Assembly (NCBI GenBank): GCA_022393335.1
Contig: JAJEKB010000420.1
Location: forward strand, 1 to 64,000
Length of the DNA: 64,000 bases
Origin: Macrotrachela quadricornifera
Lineage: Eukaryota > Rotifera > Eurotatoria > Philodinida > Philodinidae
Reading direction: 5' to 3'
The position numbers were made by a program, and so were the translations under genes. Shown piece after piece: positions 35,482 through 48,189 of this stretch. Positions within the stretch are counted from its first letter, which is position 1; the number at the start of each line of letters is the position of its first letter. The notes beneath the pieces were generated by a model. The model saw nothing but the letters and a program-made list of their open reading frames with translations. It had not been told where the DNA came from and did no database searches.

Positions 35482-38400
35482 TGTTTTATTTTTGTATACA
35501 TAAATAAAAACATATATTGGTTTTTTTTTTCTATATTTATATAAAATCATGCTTTTGTTAAATATTGAAATCAAATCAAATCGAAATGAAACAGAAATAC
35601 TTTTGATTTTTAGGTTTTGTAATAATTCATAATATTCTATGATATCTTTATAATAGGTATAAAGAAGTCTTAATCGAAATTAAATGAATTCGATTTCAAA
35701 ACAATCTATACTATTAACTTCATTATAAATCAAAAATTTACTTTCAAATTTTTGAAATTTATTGTTTTTTTCTTGAATAAAATGTTATTTAAATTAAAAC
35801 TTAAATGAAAATATGAAATACTTTTATAAAAACAAATTATAATTATCTAAATGATATTAATACATGAATCTATTCTTAAGATTTAAACTATTTTAATAAA
35901 TGTAATCTATTGTTTCAATGGAATTTATACTGATTAATAAAAATACTTTTAGATTTATTAAAATTTTAAAAACATAATCAAATCTTTATTATGTTAAATA
36001 AGCAATATCTACATTATATTTGAAATAATTTAATAATCTACCTAAGATTTAAGAAAAAGAAAACAACTTACTAAATAGAACATTATTAGTTTAATAGAAT
36101 TTTTTTCGTATAATACACGAAAAAATTGGGAGTCTATAAACAAATATTCTCCTACGTATATATTGAAAATATCGAAAAACTATATACAATTAACTAATTC
36201 AAAATAATACTTCACTTTTTATTCTCTTTTATATCATCCTATAGACAAGAATTAGTCTAGACCATTCTTTTACTTACCAATCTTGACTAATATTTATATG
36301 AAAGTATATCCATCTGGTGTTGTTTTTTGTCAATTTAAAAAACGAGGGTAGCTCGTTATTATCTCGTCTATATTTGCCTGTCTGAGGGACATGTTTAAGT
36401 ACGTTTTTACTTTTCTGTTCCTTTAAGGGGACACCACATAAAGCCAGAAATTGACGTCAAGTTGGAAAGTTGGAAAAAAAAGCAATAACGAAAATATGTC
36501 TTTTTTTTTCTACGAGAAAAAAACAAGTATGACGAATTAAAAATAGTTGATGTTTTTGTCTGAAAGTAAATGATCAAGAAAATTGATATTCTATCACATC
36601 TAATATATCTATATGATAAAAATTCTTTACATAATTGTATAGATCATAATTTTTCATTTTATCAAATACATTGATTTGTTATAAAAGATATGTATCATCA
36701 GATTTTTTTTTATCTGGATCTCAAACTATAATATTTGTTCCGATAGACTCTAATTTAATTATATTTTTTTTTCAATATTACATGTCTGTATTCTTCAACT
36801 AATATTTTCATAAAATAAATTCAAAATTATTATTCTTCATTGTCATTTAATTTTAATAATAATTATCAAAATTAAATAATAATATTCGTTTTAAAAAAAA
36901 AAACAAATATTACATATACAGTCCATTTATACTATTTATATTTCGAATTTGATCAAAAATATTTCACGAAAATTCTTGAAAAAGTAAATAAAATATCATC
37001 ATGTAACCAATCTATAAAATCTTCCAGTTGGAATATATTCTTAAATTAGTATTTACTTCAAAGTCATGTTCGGATAAAAAAGGAAATGGATATGAATGTA
37101 TAATAAAATCGATTTGTATATCAATAATAAAGTTATTTTGGTTTATATTCGATTTCAATGAAAATCAATAATACATAACTCTAGGAAAAGAACATTCTAT
37201 GCTTTGATGACTGTTGTTTAACATCCGCGGAAGTGCAATTTTCAAAGAATTAGTGACTTAAAATACTCGTTGGATATTTCTAAGATTATCTTGTGGATAA
37301 TGGGCAATAACCAACAAATAATCAGGAATAGGAAATATTCAGCACAAAATATTTTATCTTCGTGACATTTATTTTTAATACGGCAATTTCCGACTGTATA
37401 TAAATATACAAGATGAAGCATGAATACATATTATAGTGCAGATTGCAATTTAATCAGGTAAGTAGTTATCCGTAGCAGCGAATGACTTACAATAGATAAG
37501 TTAAAATATTTTCCTGGCTTTGAGCACTTTTCAATGTACGCAAGAGTATATTTTGATCTTATTTCGTAGACGTTTGTTCTTTCTACAACACTAATATATA
37601 ATATATTGTTATATTTCTTATAACTGATAAATCATAACGTATATTGAATCCAAATGAGCGAATAGTTTAAAAGTCTGTTGAAAATGACAGATTTGAGTCG
37701 ATATGACAATGGTTTGACGATGTTGACGCATATAAGTCGTTTATACTAGCAAGAGAAGCTCCAAATCGTTTTCAATTATGAGATAAATTTTTGGCCCTTT
37801 GGTTCTCGGCGACCCATATGTATTTCCCAGTATTTTTTTTCATTGTTAGTAGGTGTCGCATGTATCGGTAACTTCCTGTAGGATTGTCCCTTTTAGCATC
37901 TTATCATTTTGGGATCTTTCAGAATGCGAAAATTCCTTTTTATTATCGTTCTATATAGTGTTACAGCCAATGACTCTTTCGCTCCCTGCGACGCATATAT
38001 ATGTCGAAATATATTTATTGTATTAGACTTCAGTAGTATATGTTTTAATCATTTATAATAGCTTCTTATCGTTTGTTAGACGATGCTGTACTGACATATG
38101 TCTTCTTTCTTTCGTTTCTGTTGATATTTTTATCGAAGTGCATTTCATTCATAATTTCTGCCATTGTTAAGTGTTTCAGTACAATCACCTTTTTTTTCTT
38201 TCTATTTCTTATGTATTATACTCTATAGCACTATCTAATAGATTTTTATCTTTATGAAACAATCAAAATCATATTTAGACATTGCTTTCAAAAACTTTGA
38301 TTTTCGCAAAGAAAGCCGGGAGCTATAAGATTAGTACAGATGACACTAAAACATTTTAGTAACGAGAAAAAAACCAACTTTGAAACTATGTTTTATTTCT

Positions 38401-39237
38401 GAATTAGTTTGAATTTCTTCAAATAAAAAACTCCAGTTTAGACCAAACTACATGCTTTTCAATCGTTTATAATTCACAATAGTAGCTGTAGGCACTATCG
38501 CCAGTGTTGTGGTGGTAGTTCAAGTAAATATACGATATGGAATTTAACTTCATTTGTATATTTTATTCGATTGTATTATAATTTGTCAATATCTGTACGT
38601 TTACATATAGAAAAATTATATCTAGTCTGTCAATAAATTATTATGATAATTTTGTGAAAATTTCTTCGAAATCATAGTTGAAATTCCCACTTAGACCGTC
38701 TTACATTCATGCTTTACATCAAATCTTCATTTCATTTTACTAATAAATTTGGTATAAGTGTGTGTTGCTTGTAAATTGAGAGATAAACGTTTGCTAGAGA
38801 ATTTTCTAATCTTCTAAAAGTCACCACGTTAAAATTTTAAGGTTTTTTCAAACAAATTTTTAAGCATCTGTTGAAAAGATGCAATCCATATAACATAATA
38901 GTTGATTATTTTCTATTTCTTCATATTTTTTATCGATGATGAAGTGTATAACAATCAAAAAATATATATGATTTTGTAGAACAAAGAATTTTCTACTAAA
39001 TGAGTTTAAAAAATAGTCTTCGGTACATCAAAAAAATCTCCTAAAAAGAGAAGACATTTTTATTCGTTTAATACGGATTATTTATTGTAACTAAAGAATC
39101 TTTTATATAAAATGAAATATAAGTCTATTCTTCTAAAACTTTCATGATAAATCATAAATATATATTTTACTTGAAGATACTAATATAAAAAAATTTTCTT
39201 TGAATTTAAAAAATTATCAATATAATTTTAGGCGATT
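35482..39237. other. Long AT-rich intergenic region
   Basis: About 3.7 kb. A short less AT-rich stretch at about 36340-36480 includes AAGGGGACACCACATAAAGC and could be a transposon terminus, but no partner end was found. No coding run was recognised on either strand. Confidence 0.45.
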
Positions 39238-39318
39238 CCATCAACGGAAAATCAAACCATTTTTGGAAAAAATATTTTTTCATCATCTATAATAACACTT
39301 TCTTCGAATTCATTTACT

Positions 39319-39522
39319 ATGGATACCCAGATCCAAGCAGTGAAAAATCTTATGAATAATTTTAACAAGCTCGCTGATAGGGGACAAACCGAAGAAGCTC
39401 TCAAAGAATGCGGTAAATTAGAATGTCTATTGGAACAAGCATATGATTCACCGAAGGCATCTACCGAAGAAAGCAGTAAAAGCAATTCAACCGATCAATC
39501 AGAAAATAAATCTAATAAGTAA
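39319..39522 (+). CDS. Small acidic/helical protein or last exon, unknown
   Basis: The frame from the Met at 39319 gives 67 residues: a helix-prone first half (IQAVKNLMNNFNKLADRG, then TEEALKECGKLECLLEQAYD) and a Ser/Glu/Lys-rich polar tail. The same frame is open upstream to an acceptor-like ATTTTAG at about 39232, so this could be the last exon of a longer gene. The helical part resembles a TPR-like pair, but that is not secure. Confidence 0.45.
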   Translation: MDTQIQAVKNLMNNFNKLADRGQTEEALKECGKLECLLEQAYDSPKASTEESSKSNSTDQSENKSNK

Positions 39523-40367
39523 ATTTTTGAAAAATTTTATTTGTTATTGAAAATCCGTACAACTCTCTCTGGTTTACAATCTTCATACTTAATACAAGTT
39601 CACTGGAAAATCGACAATTAAAATTTCAGCAATATTTTTACATTTACAATGCTGTCTAAATTCTTTGTGATTTTCATATTAGCAAACTTCATATGATATT
39701 TTATACTTCGAAACTGAAGTTATGAAATACTATATGAAGATTTTTATCAACAAAATTCTCAAAGAATTTAGACACCATTGTAAATTCGAAAAGACTGCCG
39801 AAATTCCAATTTTTAATTTTCTCTTTCAACCCTAACACACAATAATTTTGTTCAATTTGTTCACTTTAGTTAAACTTATATTCAAGATTTCTTATTTTAT
39901 TTTCATTTAAATCTTTTCCGAAAAGTTTGGAATTATGTAAAACATCTGTTTAGTTTGATTATAAAAGAATTTTATTTCGTATCATGTTGAATTTGAATTA
40001 ATAGATCTGAATGCCTTTGTTTTTTTGTTTCTTAAAATATTCATTTATATATTTCGTATTTGTTCTTCTTTTTATTATTACATCTATTTTTTTTTATGAA
40101 AATAATGATTTATTTTTATATATGTTATTGAATATTTTAAAGAAAATTTTCCTTGTTTTTTATTCTTACATATTTTAATAAAATATTTTTTAAATTCTAA
40201 AAAGTATAATTTAAGTAATGAGTTATATATTTATTTTAATAATATATAAAAAAATAACATTATTTTAACAATAATAAACTTCAATAATATCATTTTATTT
40301 CTTGATCTTTTTTTGTTTTGTAAATATTCGAATAAAATCTTTAAAGAAAGGATTTCTATTTACATAT
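39523..40367. other. AT-rich intergenic sequence
   Basis: No gene is seen. The stretch at 40130-40350 is extremely AT-rich and is the likely 3' flank of the carrier gene. Confidence 0.5.
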
Positions 40368-41267
40368 TTATTCTAATAATCGATATACTTCTTCATAAGC
40401 AAGAAAACATGCTGCATTAATTGGTATAGCTTTTAATATTGCAGGAAAAAATCCTTTATAAAATGTTTTAATACTTTTTTCTTGTTCATAAATTTGTTTA
40501 ATACAATCAATATATGAAGTATATTTTCTATGACCAGGTCTTACATCATCACTTTGTATTTCAGATCTAATTACATCTAAAGGATAACAAATTGCACAAG
40601 CACCTAGACCACCTAATGCACCACTGGAAAGAATATCTAAACGTAAATATTTATTTTTATTTTCATTACCAAATTTTCGACTATGTCTTTGATAAAGATG
40701 TTTTTTTATATATTCATAACCACCAAAATAAAACATTAATGTTGTCATTGAATATATTAAATTTGATAAAAAACCTTTATAGAATGCTAATAGACCACCA
40801 TTATTTTTATAAATATATTTACAACAATCTTTTATATGAAAATCAAAAGCATGTGTATGTCGACGATTTAAATTTCCATGAATTTGTCCAAGAATAAGAC
40901 TAATAGGTGTTTCAATAAAAGATAAACTAATACCAGTTAAAGCTCCACATAACATATATTCTTTAATATTATATTCATCTTTAACAAGATGTCTTGTAAT
41001 TTGTCCATATAAAAAAAATTGTATTGATGTTGTAAAAGCTGGACTAAATAATGGTAAACTTAAATTTCCACGATAAAATCCATCAATTATACCTTGACGT
41101 TTATAAATTACTTGAAAAGAATGAAATATATTTTTATAAACATCAGGTGAATTTATTTTTCGTTGTATTGATAAAGTTTCTAATGGATGTGAAACAATAA
41201 CAGTCGTTACACCACATACACAACCAGCTATAAGATCTTCCCAAAATGAATTATGTTTTGGAGACAT
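40368..41267 (-). CDS. Mitochondrial carrier (SLC25) family protein
   Basis: A single-exon frame of 299 residues, the normal carrier length, with three repeats of about 95 residues, each with two hydrophobic helices. The PX(D/E)XX(K/R) signatures are uneven: repeat 1 has PLETLSIQRK (Ser in the basic position), repeat 2 has PISLILGQIHG (no acidic or basic pair), repeat 3 has the canonical PLDVIRSEIQ. Matrix-helix motifs FYRGNLSLPL, FYKGFLSNLI and FYKGFFPAIL follow each repeat. Carriers of this fold exchange metabolites across the inner mitochondrial membrane. The substrate cannot be assigned from sequence alone; the repeat-2 pattern hints at an amino-acid or acyl-carnitine-type relative. The frame is intact. 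Confidence 0.88.
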   Translation of the reverse strand: MSPKHNSFWEDLIAGCVCGVTTVIVSHPLETLSIQRKINSPDVYKNIFHSFQVIYKRQGIIDGFYRGNLSLPLFSPAFTTSIQFFLYGQITRHLVKDEYNIKEYMLCGALTGISLSFIETPISLILGQIHGNLNRRHTHAFDFHIKDCCKYIYKNNGGLLAFYKGFLSNLIYSMTTLMFYFGGYEYIKKHLYQRHSRKFGNENKNKYLRLDILSSGALGGLGACAICYPLDVIRSEIQSDDVRPGHRKYTSYIDCIKQIYEQEKSIKTFYKGFFPAILKAIPINAACFLAYEEVYRLLE

Positions 41268-43421
41268 TCTTTATTTTTTACACAATATCCTTATATATCT
41301 ATGTATCAACAATATGTATATTATTCTATCATATGTGATCAATCATCTGTGACTTTTATATATAAAAATTTCTTTTTTTTTTATTTAAGTAGAAAAAGAA
41401 AATGGCGTAGATAGTGATGTCATACAGTATACGAGTTATTTATATATGATACAGTATAAATATTTGATGCTTATGAGAGAGAAGAAACGAAAATGAAGGA
41501 CTGGCCGCATCGTATGGCATAAATTTCTCGAAAAAAATTTCGATAATACTGAATTGGAAATTTGGTTGATCCAATCCATCATTTGCCATATCAATAATTA
41601 TGGAAGATGTCAGTCAATACCAGCAATCACTATATCGTAGCGATTTCTATCGTTCACTTTCTCAATAGATTATACGATTTAACGCGATTAAACTTATGCT
41701 TTACTGTTCTATTGAAGATCAGTAGTTACAAATATTCGGTTAATCAAAATTTTATTTTAAAAAATTTAACGATGACATATTTCTACATGAACGAAATTTT
41801 TTATAAAAAAGAATTCTGCACTAAAGAATTTCTCATAATCACATGAAAAAAAATAGAAAACACAAAGAGTCGAAAACTAGCAGATTTAGGTGTTTCACTT
41901 AAATCTTTCTTATGTCTTAGCTATAAGTATATTATTTCTAGAATAACTTTTATCATGTGAATAATAACGAAAGTTTAATTGTTGATGCAAATGTCTAATC
42001 AATCTATAATCAAATCTTTTCAAACCATGAAGAATAAAAATTGCAATCGTTATCGAAATCTTATGAATATTTTTTATTGCAACTATATATCAAATTGTAT
42101 ATGAATCTGTATCTATTGACTTTCCGTTCTATAGATAGTTTTGTCTTTTTTAAATTTAACTATCGAATCGAATAAAAGGAAATCAAAATGGCTATTTCTA
42201 GGTTTATGCACATATTTCATTGATTTATGACGAAGATAATAATACATCATTGATCATCGTTGTGCATAGTTTTATATTTCAACTTTGTAACAATTGTTGA
42301 ACAAATTATTTTTTTTTAACTGTCGATCAATTGGTACGAAAATTAATATATTTGAATGTAGAAAGCTTTTTCTTCTGATAGTTTCTGGAATATACCTTTT
42401 GCATTGAACAGATTAATTTAATTGCAAAATTTAGTGTTGATTACTTGATATTATAATTAATAATTCAGAATTTAACATTGACAACATGACAATTTACCTT
42501 CGATGTTCATAAAATATGGAAAACAAGAATTTTTTTATAACTAATATATCTTACACGAAAATAAAACAGAAAAGTGTTATTACAATAAGAGAGACAAAAT
42601 GAATAAATGATAATGATATTTCATATACAATTTCTCGATAAAAATCTCAAGAAAATTCTATAATCTCTATTGCAATATTTTTACAGATGATATGGATTTA
42701 AATCAATCGATCTAGTGAACAGAAAAATTTTAATTTTTTCTCAATTGTTAGTCGAAATGAACATGATATTCTAAAAGAAAACATCCGGTTTTATGTCGCA
42801 TTAATTTAATAGATTAGTACCACTTGAAATTATCCATATAGTACAAATATAAACACTAATATTCAGATAAATTAAATGTTCAATATTTGCCTCTCTAAAC
42901 AAGTAAATATTGGTTATCCTAATGAATTTTGTGATGATTATACTAGAAAAACTACATGTAAATTACGTTTAGTTCTAGATTAAAATAATGTAGATAACTA
43001 TTTTTATATACAATGTGTTCTTGACTTCAATCAATGTTCAACGTTAAATTGGAATTATTTATGAAAAACAACAAAGAAAAAAATTATTTTTGTCTCTACG
43101 TGTTTTCCTGTTTCGACATTCATAATATTTTAGACAACATTTATTTTGTTTTATTTATTGTAATGAAAGTTGATTGATATAAGATAATTATAAAGTTTGG
43201 ATTAAACTAAATTTAATTCTTACAAATTTTAAGTTGTCAAATGGCTAGATTGATTTAGTTAAGTTTTTATTTATTTATTGAGGGATAGATATAATGTGAA
43301 GAGCAACATAAAAAGAAAAAAAATCTAAAACAAATATTTCTGGATTATATGTAACAATCGATGATTTTTTTTTTCGAAATTTTGATCATATATTGAAACA
43401 TTTTCTTCTGGATATAAATTC
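41268..43421. other. AT-rich intergenic region
   Basis: About 2.1 kb between two minus-strand genes. The plus-strand frame at 41607-41846 has no recognisable feature. Nothing else is supported. Confidence 0.5.
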
Positions 43422-44666
43422 TTAAATTTTATGATGAAAGAATGAAAGTTTTTTAAAAATCCAATTTTTAAAGTTCTTATAAACTTCAATTATTTTCTTT
43501 TTCAATATCTTCAGACATCGTCTAATAGGTGAATTATTCCAAAAAGCAGTCATATAAACATTTGCTGGATAAATATAAGTAAAATATGAAATTGATGCTG
43601 GTATAAAGGCAAATATATATCCAAATATCAGCATTATATAAGGTAATAATTTGAATTGTAAAGCTTTTGCACAAGTCATTATTTCATTTATAACAAGCAT
43701 TGGACCTGAACAGATTATACCTACGACAAGTGGTATAAAAAAATCACGATGATTATGTAAAATGAGACAAATATTTTTTCGAATCGTTGAGTTCGGAGCA
43801 ATACGTTTTCGATGTTTTAGTAAATGAATTAAAACAATAAGACAAAGTACTATTTGAGATAGAAATTGACCGTACGCATGAATAACAAATATAATTTTCT
43901 GAATGATATAGCCAAGTGACGTATAATTAACACAACCAATCATCATTTGATTTACCGTAGCTTCAAGAGTAAGTTGATCTGATGAAAGATTTTTAACAGT
44001 AAATATTCCAGGTACAGTTGTTAAAGAACAAACGATACTAACTAATATTAAAATTATGAATGAACGTTTTCATGAATCATATAGACTATAATGATAACAT
44101 TCAACCAACATTCGTTCAAATGCTATACAGGTTATAATCCAACCGTATATATAACTTAATGATGCATATACAAATTTTTGATCGATTAAACATGAAATTC
44201 TCCAATAATTGTCTGGCATACTTCTCATGGATCGTACTAGAATTGATTGAATAAATAATTCAATTGCAAGTAAAAGTGTATTAAATGAATTAAATATTAG
44301 ATAAACATCAATATTTGTAATACGTATTTTTTGACTAGACAAATATGTTTGTAAACAGAGAAGACTATTTAATATTTGAATAACACTAAAGAAAATTATG
44401 AAGGATAGTCCAGCAAGAGTTGTATCTGATAATGATGATGATGATAGAGCAACAACTCAAAGATTCTTTGAAAATAATTCCTTCTCACATGTGTCACCAT
44501 AATAACATGTAGAACAAATACATTTTGAGATAGGACTAGGTATAATTGTTGTCAAACATATACCACGACCTAAACAAATATCTTTGTCAGCATCACACAA
44601 TTTTAGTCCGATATTAGCAAGACATCCGGTAACATTCTTCGCACATGCAGCAATATAGACATCCAT
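43422..44666 (-). pseudogene. Seven-transmembrane receptor with EGF-like N-terminus, two in-frame TGA codons
   Basis: One frame reads through the whole interval except for two TGA codons, at 44457-44459 and 44067-44069. The N-terminal part has an EGF-like cysteine pattern (CDADKDICLGRGICL, CICSTCYYGDTCEKE). Seven hydrophobic helices follow, with LIFNSFNTLLLAIELFIQS, a short loop ending AFERMLVECYHYSLYDS in the position of the DRY-like region, and a basic C-terminal tail. This resembles the rhodopsin-like orphan receptors that are abundant in rotifers. Both stops are single substitutions in otherwise continuous sequence, and a CGA to TGA change would explain each. The 5' end also lacks a signal peptide, so upstream exons are missing. 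Recently dead gene or assembly errors. Confidence 0.7.
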
Positions 44667-45103
44667 ATATATTTAGAAAGAGAAAAAAAAAAGTCTGTAT
44701 GTGTGTATTACTCAGAGAAAATGTGAAGATTATTCTACTTCCGCTTTTCTTCAGTGTTTTTGCTAAAACAGATAATATTTCATATCTGATATATAGGAGG
44801 TCAAAATTAATTAACCTGATTATTAATCATATAAGCAGTATTCAACGTTGCTATTCTTCACGGTTGATTTAACAAGAGAATAAACTGAGAGTATAAGAGA
44901 GAAAAAGTCATACTTTTTCTCTTATTTATATTTACTAGAGTATAATTGTATTGGTATGTAAAATCGTTTGATAGGTATAAATAAACATTTGCTGTCGATA
45001 TTGTAATGTTGTGTAAAGTTTAACATAACGAACTCTAGAGCACAGATTATATATTTTCTTACAAATAATCACTTCTGAAAATAATTATCAATATTCTTTG
45101 GAA
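44667..45103. other. Intergenic sequence between divergent genes
   Basis: AT-rich 430-base spacer between the receptor pseudogene (minus) and the ADP-ribosyltransferase (plus). It would hold both promoters; no element can be assigned. Confidence 0.4.
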
Positions 45104-46227
45104 ATGTCTTTCAGTGGCTCAAAGAATTCTCGAGTGTATCAAAAGAAAACAGGACCTTCTACTGATCATTATGCTGATAGAGAGTGTACTGCAACTGATA
45201 CTAGTGAAAGCCGTCGTACTCATCTTATTCACTTATCCAATACGTCATCCTTAGCAGCATCGTCCACCATCAATGCTAAAACTGGTTCATCCATCACTAC
45301 TAAATGTGATAGTTGTAATGTATCTGATGCACGAAAGCATTACAATTGGGAGCTTGTTGAGCAAATGTTCTTCAGACAGCTCTCAACTTTCGAGAAGAAC
45401 TAATACCATGGCATAATGACAATAAAAAATTAAAAAATAAAATTTATACTATCATTAAAGGCTACTTAACACTCCATTTACATAACATGATAGAAAAGGA
45501 GACTCTCAATCACACAACAGAGGACAAACAAATCGATCCCATAGCACAGAAGGAAGCACAACAGAAGCAAATCGATGAAGTTCGCAACTTTTTCAAACAA
45601 GCAATGCACGAATGTAATCCGATTTATATTATAAAGGCATATTCTATACATCAAAGTTTTACTAAACTTCTGAATAACGATATGGCACGTATTATCCTAC
45701 ATGATATCAATCAAGCATGTACTAAATTTAGTTGTGATACTTTGTATACAACGCAAGATGGTACAAAATCTATTGCTAGTATTTTCTTTTATCATTCAGG
45801 ATTCACTACATATGCAGGTACGGTTTATCGTGGTGTATTTGCTCGATTAGATTTAGAAAAAGTGCAAGTCAATCGATGTATTATGACTACTACATTCTTA
45901 TCAACATCAAAACAAGAAGGTGTAGCTGATATGTTTGCAGGATATGATCGAGACAAGAAAAAACTTGATCGAGATTGCAAAGAAGGCGAAGTATCAGTTG
46001 GTTATACATTTATAGTAAAAAATATCAATGGAAATCGTCGAGCGTTAGATATAAGTAGTATATCTGAACGTTCACATGAGGAGGAAGTACTGTTATTACC
46101 ATATTCAGTATTTCTGGTAATAAAAAGAGAAACAATTACACTTCAAAATAACAAAGGAACACGAATCGAAATTGAGTTAGAAGAATGTGATCAAATACAA
46201 TTAAGAGCAAGTCTCAATTATCAATAA
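45104..46227 (+). pseudogene. Mono-ADP-ribosyltransferase (R-S-E class), apparently frameshifted
   Basis: The N-terminal frame (from the ATG at 45104) is Ser/Thr-rich and ends at a TAA at 45401. A second frame, shifted by one base, is already open there (NFREELIPWHNDNKKLKNK) and continues to 46227. From its Met at 45487 it has 246 residues and carries the transferase core: TVYRGV (Arg115), TTFLSTS (Ser139 or 141) and HEEEVLLLPYSVF (Glu198-x-Glu200). That is the R-S-ExE set of arginine-specific transferases, which move ADP-ribose from NAD+ to proteins. A one-base indel near 45370-45400 would explain the break, but an unrecognised intron is possible. The C-terminal frame could also be used alone from 45487. 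No signal peptide is seen, so it may be cytosolic. Confidence 0.72.
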
Positions 46228-47003
46228 AATGGTTTTTTTTTGTTGGAAAAAAAATTTTTATTTAGTAACGAGAAAAGCAATAAATACATACATATATGTT
46301 TTCTCTTCCGTGTTTATTCGTTCGTTTCATTCATCCTGTTCTGTTCTCTCGTTTCTCTTCATCACATTAATTAACCTGCATTCACATTAGTTAATAAACA
46401 CTCTTTATTTACACACCTAAGCTCATTAATGACAATTTTTCAATATCATATAATTTATTCTTATTCATCCACAAAATATTTAAAATTTAGTGATGTAAAT
46501 AATTTTATTTCAAATACAGATATTTAAAAGAATTTTAAACCAATTTTTAATAAACTAATCGTTATCATATCAAATTAGTACACAATTTAATTGAAAATCG
46601 ATTTTCAAATGATCTACTTCTTATTGATGCATTCTTCTGCTTGAAAAATAATTCTATTGAGTTAGATTTGTTTAATATATTTTACTTTTGTCTATTAAAT
46701 ATTGATTGAGATAAAACCATTTCTTTAATAATCTCATATAATAGATGCAAATAACCTGTCTTTACCCTTCATTACTCTCTGTTCCCATGTATTTGATAAG
46801 TCTCTTCGTAGTATATTTTAATATACAGGTGTTTAAGTGATATTTTTTTCTCACCACCTCCGTATTGAATTATATATTTTTTTGTTATCGTCATCTTTAT
46901 CATACAAGTATAACTGATAACAAATATAGTCATACTAATCGATATATAAGTTTCATTTTCTAACTCATTTTAAAACACATTAATCAGGAAAAAAAAACTA
47001 ATA
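46228..47003. other. AT-rich intergenic sequence
   Basis: No gene is seen; this is the likely promoter side of the small peptide gene at 47004. Confidence 0.45.
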
Positions 47004-47225
47004 ATGAAATCACAAATATTTTTTGTGTTATTCATTTTGTTGATTGGAGTTATAACAACTGTATCAAGTAATGCTACATGCAATTGTTGTTTCGTATTAT
47101 TAAGTAAAAATTGTCAAACACGTTCAATTAAATCATGTTCAGAATGCAGTAATGAATGGTGTGCAAAAAATGTTGGATTTTGTGTCCAAAGTATTCCACC
47201 TTGTTATGCAACATGTAATGCTTGA
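47004..47225 (+). CDS. Small secreted peptide with ten cysteines
   Basis: A 73-residue single-exon frame. The N-terminus MKSQIFFVLFILLIGVITTV is a strong signal peptide, probably cleaved after the Ser-rich SSN. The mature peptide of about 50 residues has ten cysteines (C-x-CC, then C, C-xx-C, C, C, C and C), enough for five disulfides, and ends TCNA. A compact disulfide-rich secreted peptide of this kind may be antimicrobial, an inhibitor or a signalling peptide; the sequence does not say which, and I recognise no family. Its 3' flank holds an AATAAA-like AAATAAAA about 105 bases after the stop, and then the foldback element at 47399. Confidence 0.65.
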   Translation: MKSQIFFVLFILLIGVITTVSSNATCNCCFVLLSKNCQTRSIKSCSECSNEWCAKNVGFCVQSIPPCYATCNA

Positions 47226-47398
47226 ATATCAACATATAACTATATTTTAATCATCAATAATTATACAGATTATTCACAATTTAAAACCATTATTTCGTTG
47301 TATTATTAACAATTATATATTTTATTTTGAAATAAAATTCTTTTATGAACCATATTTTTTGTTTTTTTTATTCATTTAGATTTTCAAAAATTAAAATA

Positions 47399-47949
47399 CT
47401 TAAGGTTATCCAAATGTAATGACGAAGGAAACTTGAAAAAGTTTTCTATTTTATGAATAGATAGAACATCTTTCCCTATAAGAACTGATTTTTGTTGTAA
47501 ATTAGTTAGTAGCACTAGATTGTATGAGTGTGGTACTTTTACATTTCATTTTATTATCATTCAACACATTGCATTCAAAAAATAAATAAAATATACAAAT
47601 ATAAGATTTAGCGCATGAAAACTCGACAGTTTATAAAGGATCGCTTATCTTTTTGTCTTACCTTTTTATAAATTGTAGAAATTTTCGCACTGAATCTTGT
47701 GGTATTTTCTGCTTTTTGTAATACAACGTCCGAAGTTATAATAAAGCGGAATACAAAAGCACTACACCTCTACGATCTAATGCTACCCTTATCTTCTATT
47801 TTATTATTATGATGTTGATTGAATAATGATCAAGTGGCATAAGATAATTAAGAGAAAGATGTTGTATCCGTTCATAAAAGTAGAGAATTCTTTCAAAGTT
47901 TCTATAAGACAAAAAAGTACTTACGTTACTACTTTTAGATAATCCTAAG
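47399..47949. mobile_element. Internally deleted foldback element, TA duplication
   Basis: The ends read CTTAAGGTTATCC (left) and, reverse-complemented, CTTAGGATTATC (right), each flanked by TA (47397-47398 and 47950-47951). The arms carry the family landmarks (CATTTCATTTTATTATCA, TTTATAAAGGATCGCTTAT, TTTATAAATTGTAGAA). The centre of the 983-bp palindrome, including the GTGCAACTATAG blocks, is missing, leaving 551 bp. Confidence 0.75.
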
Positions 47950-47951
47950 TA

Positions 47952-48189
47952 GATTCATGGTCTGAAGTAACATATATGTAAAAAAAAGGATTCAAATGAG
48001 GGATTGTTTCTTTGCACAACAAGCTGAATCATACGCAAGATATTTCAATATAAGTACACTTGGATACTTTTGTTCTATAAATTTACATATCTATTGCAAC
48101 ATTTATTCGAATTTTGATCATGAGATAATAAATAGTCATTCCGTATTTTTATTTGAAAAAATATTTTATTTATTTAAATGAATGTTTTC
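47952..48189. other. Short intergenic sequence
   Basis: Spacer between the foldback element and the 3' end of the phosphatase. The 61-codon plus-strand frame at 47996 overlaps nothing recognisable. Confidence 0.4.

Noticed and set aside
43422..44666. Reading the two TGA codons as selenocysteine or as a variant genetic code
   Set aside because: Other genes here use TGA as a normal stop (for example the alpha-galactosidase), and neither site sits in a redox context.
45104..46227. Programmed ribosomal frameshift in the ADP-ribosyltransferase
   Set aside because: No slippery heptamer with a following structure was seen near 45370-45400. A simple indel or missed intron is more economical.
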